Origin: Pseudomonadota bacterium
Lineage (GTDB): Bacteria > Pseudomonadota > Gammaproteobacteria > Xanthomonadales > Rhodanobacteraceae
Length of the DNA stretch: 64,000 bases
Direction of reading: 5' to 3'
Assembly (NCBI GenBank): GCA_023388255.1
Contig: JAEWGO010000002.1
Coordinates: 310,001 to 374,000 of the forward strand
This document shows positions 27,269 to 35,678 of the stretch, one piece after another (position 1 is the first letter of the stretch; every line of letters starts with the position of its first letter). The position numbers and the translations under genes were made by a program. A model generated the notes under the pieces. The model was not told the DNA's origin. It saw nothing but the letters and a program-made list of their open reading frames with translations, and made no database searches.

Positions 27269-29092
27269 ATGTTGCGTCCTTGTGTTCTTTCGATCGCGGT
27301 TTCGACCGCGTTGTGCCTGTCCGCGCATGCGGACGAAGTCGATGTGCAGCCGGCTGTCCAGGTGACCGCCTCGCGCGTCGCCGAAACTGTCGACCAGGCG
27401 CTCGCCGATGTCAGCGTGGTGACTCGCCAGGACATCGACGCCAGCGCCGCGCGGGATGTCTACGACCTGCTTCGCATGGAGGCCGGCGTCGACCTCTATC
27501 GCACCGGCGGACCCGGCCAGCAGACTTCGCTGTTCCTGCGCGGCACCAATTCGAACCAGGTGCTGGTGCTGATCGACGGCGTGCGTGCAGCAGCGGCGAC
27601 GACCGGCGCGTTCGCGTTCGAGCAGTTGCCGCTGGATTCGGTCGAACGCATCGAGATCGTGCGCGGACCGCGCGCCAGCTATTGGGGTTCGGACGCGATC
27701 GGCGGCGTGATCCAGATCTTCACGCGCAAGCTAGAAGGCCCCCGCGTCGCACTCAGCTACGGCAGCTACCGCGATGCCGACGGCAGCGCCGGCATCGGCC
27801 ATTGGGACGGCGCGAACGGCTACAGCGTGCAGGTCGGCGCACGTCACGTCGGCGGCTTCTCGGCGACCAATCCCGGCATCTGCAGCGGCCCGGACGATCC
27901 GTACTGCATCTACGACCCGGACAACGACGGCTATCGCAACACGAATATTGCCGCGCGTGGCGCCTACACGATTGCCAGTCAGCTGCTGTCCGCCTCGCTG
28001 TACCGCAGCCAGGGCCAGGTGCAGTTCGACCAAGGCTACTCGAACAACATCGAGCAGAACGTCGGCGTGAACCTCGAGGGCGAACTCGGCACCAACTGGA
28101 GCCATCGCCTCAGCGTCGGCAACTCGCGCGAGGATCTCGAAACACCGGCATTCGGCGCGCTCTATCGCACGCGCCGCAGCAGTCTGCTGTGGCAGAACGA
28201 GTTCCGCATCAACGAACAACAGCGTCTCGTCGCCGGGTTCGATTTCGTGCACGACAAGGGCGAGACGATCGACACCTACGCCAGCTCGCCGCGCTACGAC
28301 GACAGCCGCGACAACCGCGCCGTGTTCGGCGGCTGGCGCGCCGCGTTCGGCGCATTCGACAGCGAAGTCTCCGCGCGCTACGACGACAACAGCGTGTTCG
28401 GCGGCGCGACCACCGGTTCGGTCGCGTTCGGCTGGCGAGCGAACGAACAATGGCGCGCGTATGCCAGCGTCGGCCAGGGTTTCCGCAGCCCGACGATGAA
28501 CGAACTGTACGACCCCGGCTATGGCGGCTATTTCGCCGGCAACCCGACCCTCGATCCGGAACGCTCGACCAGCGGCGAAGTGGGCGTCGAGTTCACGCCA
28601 ACCACGAACCAACGTCTAAAGGCGAACCTTTATTCGACGCGCGTGCACGACCTGATCAGCTTCACCGGCGCGCAGAATCAGGCCGAAAACATCGCCCACG
28701 CGAAAATCGACGGTGCCGAGTTGAGCTATCTGTTCAACGCGGGCGCATGGTCCGGCCGCGCCGCCTACACTTGGGAGGACGCGCGCGACGCAGACGCCGA
28801 TACTCCGTTGTTGCGCCGTGCGAAGAACAAGGTGTCGGGCTTGGTCGAACGCCGCTTCGGCGAACGCTTCAGCGCCGGAACCGAGCTCGTCTACGCCAGC
28901 CAGCGCAACGACGTCGGCGGCATCAAATTGCCGTCGTATGCGATCGTCAACCTGCGTGCCCGCTATGTCCTGAATCCGAGCTGGAGCTTCGGCGCGCGTG
29001 TGGAGAACCTCACCGATCGCGACTACGAGCTCGTCCGCGGTTACAACACCGCGGGCCGCTCCGGCTATCTCGACGTGATCTGGCAGCCGTGA
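27269..29092 (+). CDS. btuB: BtuB-like TonB-dependent vitamin B12 receptor
   Basis: Outer-membrane receptor predicted to take up cobalamin with energy from TonB. 607 residues. Signal peptide near 1-23 (LRPCVLSIAVSTALCLSAHA), then a TonB-box-like VQVTASR and the plug domain with TSLFLRGTNSNQVLVLIDGVR and IEIVRGPRASYWGSDAIGGVIQIFTR. A barrel ending YNTAGRSGYLDVIWQP follows, the typical aromatic C-terminus. The ATG at 27269 has AAGGAG six bases upstream; the frame stays open to 27020, but that part is riboswitch leader. Substrate is inferred from the riboswitch and BtuB-like size. Confidence 0.92.
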   Translation: MLRPCVLSIAVSTALCLSAHADEVDVQPAVQVTASRVAETVDQALADVSVVTRQDIDASAARDVYDLLRMEAGVDLYRTGGPGQQTSLFLRGTNSNQVLVLIDGVRAAAATTGAFAFEQLPLDSVERIEIVRGPRASYWGSDAIGGVIQIFTRKLEGPRVALSYGSYRDADGSAGIGHWDGANGYSVQVGARHVGGFSATNPGICSGPDDPYCIYDPDNDGYRNTNIAARGAYTIASQLLSASLYRSQGQVQFDQGYSNNIEQNVGVNLEGELGTNWSHRLSVGNSREDLETPAFGALYRTRRSSLLWQNEFRINEQQRLVAGFDFVHDKGETIDTYASSPRYDDSRDNRAVFGGWRAAFGAFDSEVSARYDDNSVFGGATTGSVAFGWRANEQWRAYASVGQGFRSPTMNELYDPGYGGYFAGNPTLDPERSTSGEVGVEFTPTTNQRLKANLYSTRVHDLISFTGAQNQAENIAHAKIDGAELSYLFNAGAWSGRAAYTWEDARDADADTPLLRRAKNKVSGLVERRFGERFSAGTELVYASQRNDVGGIKLPSYAIVNLRARYVLNPSWSFGARVENLTDRDYELVRGYNTAGRSGYLDVIWQP

Positions 29093-29216
29093 GATCGCGC
29101 GCCGGTCACGTCGCGTGATCGGCTGCGCCCGCCACACTCGCTTCGCGACAGGGTAGCGAGACGAGACCCGGACGATTTCTACCGCCCACGCGTCCGGGTG
29201 TGCCAGAATCCCCGAA

Positions 29217-29279
29217 TCCGGGCTTTCCTCGTGAAAGCCCGGACAGTCAAGGGGGCGTCCGCGGCATCGTCCGCGACGC
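29217..29279 (+). promoter_or_regulatory. Two tandem hairpins in the leader of the DUF1631 gene
   Basis: A perfect 11-bp stem, TCCGGGCTTTC (29217-29227) with GAAAGCCCGGA (29233-29243), is followed by a second stem, GCGT-CGCGG (29255-29264, one bulge) with CCGCGACGC (29271-29279). The first could be the btuB terminator, though it lacks a T-run. The second lies 30 bases before the DUF1631 start. I could not match either to a known riboswitch. Confidence 0.45.
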
Positions 29280-29309
29280 AGGGGACAGCGCAGCGACGAC
29301 GGATGCGAC

Positions 29310-31577
29310 ATGCGCGACGACAGCAAGGCCACGTTCGGCCACACCGGCATGAAGCGGCATGCCCCGATGCATGCTGGAGCTGCAACGCCGACGCTCGCCT
29401 CGCGCACGGATCTTCCCGCCCGCGTACGCGGCCTGCTTGATGGTGTGCTCGAACAGGTGCACATCTATTTTGAATCCGCCGTGCAGCGCACACTCGACGA
29501 AACCGAGCAGGCATTGTTCAGTCTCGCCGAGCGCGCAGGCGACAGCGGTCAGCAACAGCGCAATATCGAGGGCGTGCGCGAGATCAAGCGCGGCCGCGCC
29601 GACGTCGCACCGCGATTCATGCAGGAGATCGAGGGTCGGCTCGCGCATCTGCGCGGCCCGGACAGCGAGCCCTCATCCATGGAAAGTGGAACTCCGGCGG
29701 AACCCGCGCTCGCGCTGGTGGACAGCGCCATACTTGATGAGGACCTTGCGCTGCGCGAGGTCGCCAGCAAATCGGAAATCCGCAACGCCCAAGCGTTGTA
29801 TGCGCTTTCGCACCGTCTCGGCGTGGTCGCCGGCACGCCCGCATGGACGAACGACGCGCTGCCGCTGGGACCGGCACGGATCGTCGATGCGTTTCGCCAG
29901 GCACTGGCTGGACTCGAACTGGATGTTGCCCATCGCGTGCTCGCCTACCGCCAGTTCGACCGCGTGGCGATGCTGCGGATCGGCACGTTCTATGATGCGG
30001 TCAATGCCGATCTCGCGACCGCGCGGGTGTTGCCGAACCTGAAGACCTCGCATGGCTATCGCCGCAGCACCATGCCCGCCGCGACGCCGGCCGCGGCACC
30101 CTCGCGCGACGATGAAGCCGCGGCCAGCTCCGCCGGCGCGGACGCTGCGGACGGCGCCGCCGCGCACAGCGACGACACCGAACTGTTCAAGACCCTGCGC
30201 AACCTGCTCGCGTCACGACGCCAGCCCGGTGAAGCCGCAGTGCCGCCGTCGTCGTCGCGTGCAAGCAGCGCCGATGTACAGAGTCTGCTCGGCGCGCTGC
30301 AGCGCGGCAGCCCGACGCGCGCCGGTGCCGAATACGACAGCGAGCATTTCCGCAACGTGCTGCATGTGAAACTGCGCCGCGCCAGTCCGCTCGGCCAGCC
30401 GCTGCATCTGACCGAGGAAGACTCGGACACGGTCGACCTGATCGGCATGCTGTTCGACCACATCACGCGCGACACTCGCGGCGACAGCGGCACGCGCGCA
30501 CTTCTGACGCGCCTGCACGTGCCGGTGCTGCGCGTTGCCCTGGGCGACAAGACCTTCTTCACGCGACGCGATCATCCCGCGCGCGAGTTGCTCAACACGA
30601 TCGCCGAGACCAGCAGCCGCTGGAGCGACGATTCGGAAGCCGATCCCGAACTGGCGAGCAGGATGCAGCTGGTGGTCGACCACGTGAGCGCGGACTTCGA
30701 CGGCGACCTCGCGGTGTTCGAGAACCTGCTGAACGACCTTTCCAGCCACATGCAGTTGCTGGCGCGGCGGGCTGATGTGGTCGAGCGCCGGCATGTCGAC
30801 GCCGCACGCGGGCGCGACAAGCTGGAGATCGCGCGGCGCACGGCGCAGTCGGCGATCACGCGCGTGCTCGGCTCCGGCACCACGTCGCCGATCCTGCGCA
30901 CCCTGCTCCAACAGGCCTGGGCCGACGCACTGGCGCTTAGCGCCCTACGCGATGGCGAAGCCGGCGCCGAGTTCCAGCGTCGCCTTGCGGTCGCCGAGGA
31001 GCTGGTGCAGCGTGCCGCCGCACCACAACCCGCACCGCCGGACGCCGCGTTGCGCAGCGATCTCGATGTCGGACTGCGTCAGGTCGGACTGCACGGCGAA
31101 GACGTCGGTGGCGTGCTCGACAACCTGTTCGCGCCGCCCGGGGATGTGAGCACGGACTTCGCCGACAACCTGCGCCGTGTCGACGAAGTACTGAGGAAGA
31201 AGGCGCGTCTTGGCGGGGAAACGTCCGAACCGACGGCGGAAGCGCCAGCACTGACGCCCGCCGAAATCGACATGCTGGCGCATCTGCGCACGATCGCCTT
31301 CGGCACCTGGTTCGAGTTCGTGACGAATCAACAGGGCGCAACGGTACGACGCAAGCTCGCCTGGTTCTCGACCGTCACCGGGCGCTGCCTGTTCGTCAAC
31401 CAGCGCGGCATGCGCAGCGACGACCGCTCGCTGGAACAGCTCGCACGCGAGATGGTGCGCGGTCAAGTGCGCGTGGCGGTGCCCCAGTCGGCATCTCTGA
31501 TCGATCGCGCATGGAAGGCGATCATGGACGTGTTGCGACCGCATCCGACCGACTCGACCGCGACGGTGGACGCATGA
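29310..31577 (+). CDS. DUF1631 family protein
   Basis: Large cytoplasmic protein of 755 residues, mostly helical, without signal or membrane segments. N-terminal block LLDGVLEQVHIYFESAVQRTLDETEQALFSLAERA and the repeated helical region match the DUF1631 family. The middle (about 230-320) is Ala/Ser/Asp-rich and likely disordered. The C-terminus (about 650-740) has a small beta domain with FGTWFEFVTNQQGATVRRKLAWFS and GRCLFVNQRGMRS, resembling a PilZ-like barrel. Family members have been linked to c-di-GMP signalling, but the role is unproven. It overlaps a PilZ gene by 4 bases, which supports a signalling role. Confidence 0.85.
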   Translation: MRDDSKATFGHTGMKRHAPMHAGAATPTLASRTDLPARVRGLLDGVLEQVHIYFESAVQRTLDETEQALFSLAERAGDSGQQQRNIEGVREIKRGRADVAPRFMQEIEGRLAHLRGPDSEPSSMESGTPAEPALALVDSAILDEDLALREVASKSEIRNAQALYALSHRLGVVAGTPAWTNDALPLGPARIVDAFRQALAGLELDVAHRVLAYRQFDRVAMLRIGTFYDAVNADLATARVLPNLKTSHGYRRSTMPAATPAAAPSRDDEAAASSAGADAADGAAAHSDDTELFKTLRNLLASRRQPGEAAVPPSSSRASSADVQSLLGALQRGSPTRAGAEYDSEHFRNVLHVKLRRASPLGQPLHLTEEDSDTVDLIGMLFDHITRDTRGDSGTRALLTRLHVPVLRVALGDKTFFTRRDHPARELLNTIAETSSRWSDDSEADPELASRMQLVVDHVSADFDGDLAVFENLLNDLSSHMQLLARRADVVERRHVDAARGRDKLEIARRTAQSAITRVLGSGTTSPILRTLLQQAWADALALSALRDGEAGAEFQRRLAVAEELVQRAAAPQPAPPDAALRSDLDVGLRQVGLHGEDVGGVLDNLFAPPGDVSTDFADNLRRVDEVLRKKARLGGETSEPTAEAPALTPAEIDMLAHLRTIAFGTWFEFVTNQQGATVRRKLAWFSTVTGRCLFVNQRGMRSDDRSLEQLAREMVRGQVRVAVPQSASLIDRAWKAIMDVLRPHPTDSTATVDA

Positions 31578-31921
31578 TCGAAAGACGCAAGATGCCGCGC
31601 AGGCGACCCGAGATCGCCCTGCAGGTCACCGATGCCATGACCGGCGAAGTGGTCGGCCATCTCGGAAACCTGTCGCTCGAAGGCATGATGCTGGTGGCGC
31701 AGGCGCCGATCGTCGAGGACGGCCTGTATCAGTTGATGTTCCAGTTGCCCGATGCCCACGGCCGCCTGCATCCGATCGAGGTTGGTGCGCATGAACTATG
31801 GTCCGAGGCGACGAACATTCGCGGCCATGCCTGGGTCGGCTTGCGTTTGATCGACATCAGTCCCGACGACCAACGCATGATGCGCGACTGGCTCAAGCAC
31901 GCCGAATCAATTCCACGTTGA
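31574..31921 (+). CDS. PilZ-domain protein, probable c-di-GMP receptor
   Basis: 115 residues that are essentially one PilZ domain. The two c-di-GMP-binding elements are present: RxxxR as Arg5-K-M-P-Arg9, and the D/NxSxxG box as NLSLEG near residues 37-42. It ends GHAWVGLRLIDISPDDQRMMRDWL, typical of PilZ. The ATGA overlap with the DUF1631 gene sets the start and implies the pair work together. No pilus-specific residues tell whether it acts on motility, pili or polysaccharide. The motifs needed to bind c-di-GMP look intact. Confidence 0.92.
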   Translation: MIERRKMPRRRPEIALQVTDAMTGEVVGHLGNLSLEGMMLVAQAPIVEDGLYQLMFQLPDAHGRLHPIEVGAHELWSEATNIRGHAWVGLRLIDISPDDQRMMRDWLKHAESIPR

Positions 31922-31945
31922 CGCTGCGAGCGCCGATGCGTGCGA

Positions 31946-32611
31946 TCAGAGCGCGACCGACGAGGCGCGCGCCGCACACGGGGCATATGCGCGCAAGAAG
32001 AAATCGACTGTTGCACGCACATGGGCGTCGACGTCCTGATGGCTGAACGGCTCGCTGCAACCGCATAGCTGGCGTGCGTGGAAGTCGCCCTTGAGCAGCG
32101 CAAAAAACTGCGCGGCGGCGCGCGGCACATCGATGATTTCGAGTTGGCCCACCTCGACCTCGCTGCGCAGGAATTGCTGGAAGCTGGCTTGCACGCGCTG
32201 CGGACCCGCCTCCCAGAACAGCTGCACGAGCTTGGGCGAGGTGCCGCTGCCCGACGTGAGCAGGCGATGCAAGGCGATCGACTCAGGCGCCATCAGCAGC
32301 GAGAAAAACGCATGCGCGATCGCCTCCAGCTGGCCACGCACTGGCCCCTTGAGGTCGGCATCGAACAATTGCGCCGGCATCTGCTCCTCGCAGCGCGCGC
32401 ATATCGCGGCGAAGAACAAGGTCTCCTTGTCGGTGAAATGACTATAGACGGTGAGCTTGGAAACGCCGGCTTCGGCAGCGATCGCATCCATGCTGGTGCC
32501 TTCGAAGCCCGACAGCGGGAACAGGCGTTTGGCCGCATCGAGAATCGCGGCGCGCTTCTCGAGGTCCTTGGGGCGGCCTGGGCCACATGACTTTGCGATG
32601 GCTAACGTCAT
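31946..32611 (-). CDS. TetR/AcrR-family transcriptional regulator
   Basis: 221 residues. The N-terminal helix-turn-helix is classical: AAILDAAKRLFPLSGFEGTSMDAIAAEAGVSKLTVYSHFTDKETLF (about 21-66). The rest is a helical ligand-binding domain resembling the AcrR C-terminal type (LHRLLTSGSGTSPKLVQLFWEAGP). The ATG at 32611 is preceded only by a weak AAAGAAA. No efflux pump or enzyme gene is adjacent, so the target is unclear; tolC lies 1.6 kb away but three genes distant. A palindrome just upstream suggests autoregulation. Confidence 0.9.
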   Translation of the reverse strand: MTLAIAKSCGPGRPKDLEKRAAILDAAKRLFPLSGFEGTSMDAIAAEAGVSKLTVYSHFTDKETLFFAAICARCEEQMPAQLFDADLKGPVRGQLEAIAHAFFSLLMAPESIALHRLLTSGSGTSPKLVQLFWEAGPQRVQASFQQFLRSEVEVGQLEIIDVPRAAAQFFALLKGDFHARQLCGCSEPFSHQDVDAHVRATVDFFLRAYAPCAARASSVAL

Positions 32612-32663
32612 TTCAGTTTTTCTTTGCGGAAATCTGCTGGACTAACCGGTTCAGTTTTTATAC

Positions 32664-32679
32664 TATACCAGTCGGTACA
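32664..32679. promoter_or_regulatory. Candidate TetR operator
   Basis: TATACCAGTCGGTACA contains the half-sites TACC (32666-32669) and GGTA (32674-32677) as an exact inverted repeat around 4 bases, overlapping AT-rich TATACT/TATAGT hexamers on both strands. It lies about 55 bases upstream of the tetR start, where family members usually bind their own promoters. Confidence 0.45.
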
Positions 32680-33051
32680 TGAATGGAACGGCATATGCCG
32701 TGGCGGAATACGTCTATCGACGGATTATCACGCGCAAAGACCGGGGCGTGAAGGACGCGGTCCGTTCCGCTATCCATTCCGAACTCCTTGTTTCGAAAGT
32801 CTCTCGCCGCGCTGCCCGGGAATCTCCCCTCCCCCGCTCCGGGTGGCGCGGCCGAGAGCATTCGTAGAGACGATGGCTGCCTGCCCCGGCGCGGACGCAA
32901 TCCCGCATGAATGCCATTGCCGCAATTCCTTCATCGCGGCTGATCGCCGCGCTGGCTCATGTCTTGCTAGGAACGATGCCATGCAACCTTGTCCGCCCTC
33001 AGAGCATCCGATTGCCGCATCGCACCCGAGCGCGCCCAGCGGAGCCACGTC
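32680..33051. other. Non-coding stretch upstream of the 33052 gene
   Basis: No convincing gene. Open frames on both strands here have arginine/proline-rich shadow composition and no ribosome-binding site with a plausible start. CTCCCCTCCCCCGCTCC near 32823-32839 is a pyrimidine-rich tract. The right end carries the GGAG that serves the 33052 gene. Confidence 0.4.
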
Positions 33052-33420
33052 GTGAACGCGCCAGCACCCCTGCCGACTGAAGAAACCGCAAACCATGCTG
33101 TCGATTGGCCGCTGCGCCATGCGCAACGCGCCCTCGCTGCGCTGATCGAGGATGCCGTCCGCGACCGCGCGGGCGCAGGCGGGTTCCGCGCTGCACGCCT
33201 GCGCGCAGCAGCACAGCGGACAGTGTCCGGGTTGTCCGCGGACGATCGAGCGCGACTGGCACGCTGGCTGGCCGTACTCGCGGCGAATGGCCGCGAATCC
33301 GCCGCGACGAGCCATGCGGTCGCACGTGTCGATCCCGGCCTCGCCGCGAATGCCGCATCGCTGCTGGCGCGCGTGCGCGAACAGCTGCAGCAGCGCCGTC
33401 ACGCGGGCGCTGCCGCATAA
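33052..33420 (+). CDS. Hypothetical small helical protein
   Basis: 122 residues from a GTG at 33052, with GGAG seven bases upstream. Alanine and arginine make up much of it. Predicted features are two or three amphipathic helices (AQRALAALIEDAVRDRAG, ARLARWLAVLAANGRES, AASLLARVREQLQQRR). No signal peptide, cysteine or known motif. It precedes the Pcm-like methyltransferase by about 120 bases in the same direction. I do not recognise a family. Codon pattern and the ribosome-binding site favour a real gene over chance. Confidence 0.55.
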   Translation: MNAPAPLPTEETANHAVDWPLRHAQRALAALIEDAVRDRAGAGGFRAARLRAAAQRTVSGLSADDRARLARWLAVLAANGRESAATSHAVARVDPGLAANAASLLARVREQLQQRRHAGAAA

Positions 33421-33543
33421 TGCTTCACGAGCGCGGTGACTTCCGGCACTTCGCCGCCGCCTGCCCCGCCGCCAAGGTGGAATTGCCGGCGCAATGGCAA
33501 GTACCTATGCTCTCCACCTTTTTTGCGGGCGGGAACCCCTGAC

Positions 33544-34203
33544 ATGCAGACCAACATCGAGCTGGCCAGACAGAACATGGTCGAGAACCAGGTACGTCCC
33601 TGGGAAGTCCTCGACGCACGCGTGCTCGACACCCTGCGCACGGTACGTCGCGAGGATTTCGTGGCGCCGACGCATCGCGCGCTGGCGTTCGCCGATATGG
33701 CCCTGCCGCTCGGCCACGGCGAAGTCATGCTCAAGCCCGTCGTCGAAGGCCGCATTTTGCAGGCCCTCGAACTGCAGCCCGGCGAGCGCGTGCTGGAAAT
33801 CGGTACCGGCAGCGGCTTCCTGACGGCATGCATGGCACAACTGGCCGGCAGCGTGACCAGCGTCGAGATGCATGCCGACCTCGCCGACGCCGCGCGCGCG
33901 CGATTGGCGACGGCGCAAATCCGCAACGCACGGGTTGAAGTCGCCGAAGCACTCCACACTTTCTCGACCGCCGAGGCGTTCGACACGGTCGTGGTCGGCG
34001 GCGCCGTGCATGCGTTGCCGGACCGCTTCCGCGCCTGGGTACGCCCCGGTGGCCGCCTGTTCGCGTTCGTCGGAGACTCGCCAGCCATGCAGGCGACGCT
34101 GTACAGGCGCGCCGATGACACGCACTGGTCGCAGGAAAGCCTGTTCGAAACCGATCTGCCGTATCTCAAGAATGCCGAACCGCCGCGCCGCTTCATGCTC
34201 TGA
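33544..34203 (+). CDS. Protein-L-isoaspartate O-methyltransferase family protein
   Basis: 219 residues of the Pcm family, which uses SAM to methylate isoaspartyl residues in damaged proteins. SAM motif I is VLEIGTGSGFLTACMAQL. The N-terminal ARQNMVENQVRPWEVLDARVLDTLRTVRREDFV and the LPLGHGEVMLKPVVEGR block match the Pcm-like group found before tolC in Xanthomonadales. The substrate-contact loop differs from canonical Pcm, so true isoaspartate repair is not certain. ATG at 33544, 42 bases before tolC. It may be co-transcribed with tolC. Confidence 0.85.
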   Translation: MQTNIELARQNMVENQVRPWEVLDARVLDTLRTVRREDFVAPTHRALAFADMALPLGHGEVMLKPVVEGRILQALELQPGERVLEIGTGSGFLTACMAQLAGSVTSVEMHADLADAARARLATAQIRNARVEVAEALHTFSTAEAFDTVVVGGAVHALPDRFRAWVRPGGRLFAFVGDSPAMQATLYRRADDTHWSQESLFETDLPYLKNAEPPRRFML

Positions 34204-34245
34204 GCGCGGCGACAGGAACCTTCTACACTTTCGAGGAAGAAACCG

Positions 34246-35637
34246 ATGATCCGCATCCGATCCCTGTCGCTGGCACTCGTGCTCGCGCTTGGTGCATCCG
34301 CCGCGCACGCGGACGACCTGATCCAGGTCTATCACGAGGCACGCGCGTCGGACCCGACCCTGTCCGGCGCCGAGGCGACCAAACTCGCCACCGACGAGGG
34401 CGTCGACCAGGCCCGCTCGGCGCTGTTGCCGCAAATCGGCGTGGGACTCAGCTTCACGCGCACGCACGGCGGCAGCAATGGATCTTCGCTGATCGATCTG
34501 CCGATCCCGGGCGATCCGAACAATCAGGTCCTTGTCAACGGCAGCAGCAGCACCGGTTACCAGCGCACGCTCGGCGCCACGCTCAACCAGAGCATCCTCG
34601 ACATCAGTCAATGGACCGCGCTGAAGGCGAGCAAGTACGTCGCCGATGCCGGCGCCGCGACCTACGATGCCGCACAACAGGCGCTGCTGGTTCGCGTCGC
34701 GACTGCGTACTTCAACGTGCTGAGCGCGCTCGACGCGCTGAAGTTCGCCGACGCGAACGAGAAGGCGCTGGGCCGCCAGCTCGAACAGGCGCAGCAACGC
34801 TTCGACGTCGGCCTCGCCGCGATCACCGACGTCAACGACGCCAAGGCGCAGCACGACCAGGCCGTCGCCAGCGTGATCAGCAACCAGAACAGCGTGGACC
34901 AAGCGCGCGAAGCGGTGCGCCAGATCACCAACAAGGAACCGGGCGAATTCAAGAAGCTGCGCGAGGAACTGCCGCTCGACCATCCGACACCGGATGATCC
35001 GAAAGCCTGGGTCGAGGTCGCGCTGAAGCAGAACCCGACCCTCAGTTCGGCATCCCTGCAGGTCGATGCGGCCAACGCAAACATCAATACCGCACGCGCT
35101 GGCCACTTGCCGACGATCACCGGCCAAGTCGGCTATTCACGCTCGCCGCAATGGGGCGACACCCACTATGGCGGCCTGCCCGGCGACATCCACGACAGCA
35201 CCGATCCGAAGTGGGGCAGCTCGATCACGCTGACCTTGAACGTGCCGCTGTTCACCGGCGGCTACACGCAATCGCGCGTACGCCAGGCGGTCTACAACCG
35301 CGATTTCGCGCAGGACCAGTTCGAGATCAACCGCCGTCTCGTCGAGGCGACCACGCGCAACAATTTCCGCTCGGTCATCGCCGGCGCCAGCGAGGTCGAG
35401 GCGACCAAGGCCGCAGTCGTGTCCGCGCAGAGTTCGGTCGAAGCGACCAAGGCCGGCTACGAGGTAGGCACGCGCACGATCGTCGACGTGCTGATCAGCC
35501 AGCAGACGCTGCTGCAGGCACAGAGCAGCTATTCCGCCGCGCGCCACACGTTCGTGCTGAACGGACTGCTGTTGAAGCAGGCCGCCGGCGTGATCGAGGT
35601 CAAGGATCTCGAAGCGATCAACGCGTTGCTGGAATAA
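34246..35637 (+). CDS. tolC: TolC-family outer-membrane efflux channel
   Basis: Trimeric outer-membrane channel used by multidrug pumps and type I secretion. 463 residues. Signal peptide at 1-22 (SLSLALVLALGASAAHA). Two structural repeats of the OEP fold start DDLIQVYHEARASDPTL and LDHPTPDDPKAWVEVALKQNPTL. Long helical segments carry QARSALLPQIGVGLSF and GHLPTITGQVGYSRSPQ, the typical repeat signatures. It ends LLLKQAAGVIEVKDLEAINALLE. No inner-membrane pump genes are adjacent. Good ribosome-binding site (GAGGAAG) before the ATG. Confidence 0.94.
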   Translation: MIRIRSLSLALVLALGASAAHADDLIQVYHEARASDPTLSGAEATKLATDEGVDQARSALLPQIGVGLSFTRTHGGSNGSSLIDLPIPGDPNNQVLVNGSSSTGYQRTLGATLNQSILDISQWTALKASKYVADAGAATYDAAQQALLVRVATAYFNVLSALDALKFADANEKALGRQLEQAQQRFDVGLAAITDVNDAKAQHDQAVASVISNQNSVDQAREAVRQITNKEPGEFKKLREELPLDHPTPDDPKAWVEVALKQNPTLSSASLQVDAANANINTARAGHLPTITGQVGYSRSPQWGDTHYGGLPGDIHDSTDPKWGSSITLTLNVPLFTGGYTQSRVRQAVYNRDFAQDQFEINRRLVEATTRNNFRSVIAGASEVEATKAAVVSAQSSVEATKAGYEVGTRTIVDVLISQQTLLQAQSSYSAARHTFVLNGLLLKQAAGVIEVKDLEAINALLE

Positions 35638-35644
35638 GCGCGAG

Positions 35645-35678
35645 AAAATCCGACGGGTCCGGCGCAGCCGGATCCGTC
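35645..35678 (-). terminator. Intrinsic terminator of waaA, also at the tolC end
   Basis: GACGGGTCCGGC (35652-35663) pairs with GCCGGATCCGTC (35667-35678) in a 12-bp stem with one G-U pair and a 3-base loop. It begins on the base after the waaA stop. Read on the minus strand it is followed by GGATTTTCTC, a proper T-tract. The hairpin also sits 14 bases past the tolC stop and may serve both convergent genes. Confidence 0.8.

Noticed and set aside
29200..29309. c-di-GMP (GEMM) riboswitch before the DUF1631 gene
   Set aside because: The context is attractive, but I could not find the conserved GEMM core in order; only plain hairpins are visible.
32770..33402. Long minus-strand open frame of 210 codons opposite the 33052 gene
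   Set aside because: Arginine/cysteine-rich shadow composition, no ribosome-binding site, and the opposite strand has a better supported gene with GGAG before its start.
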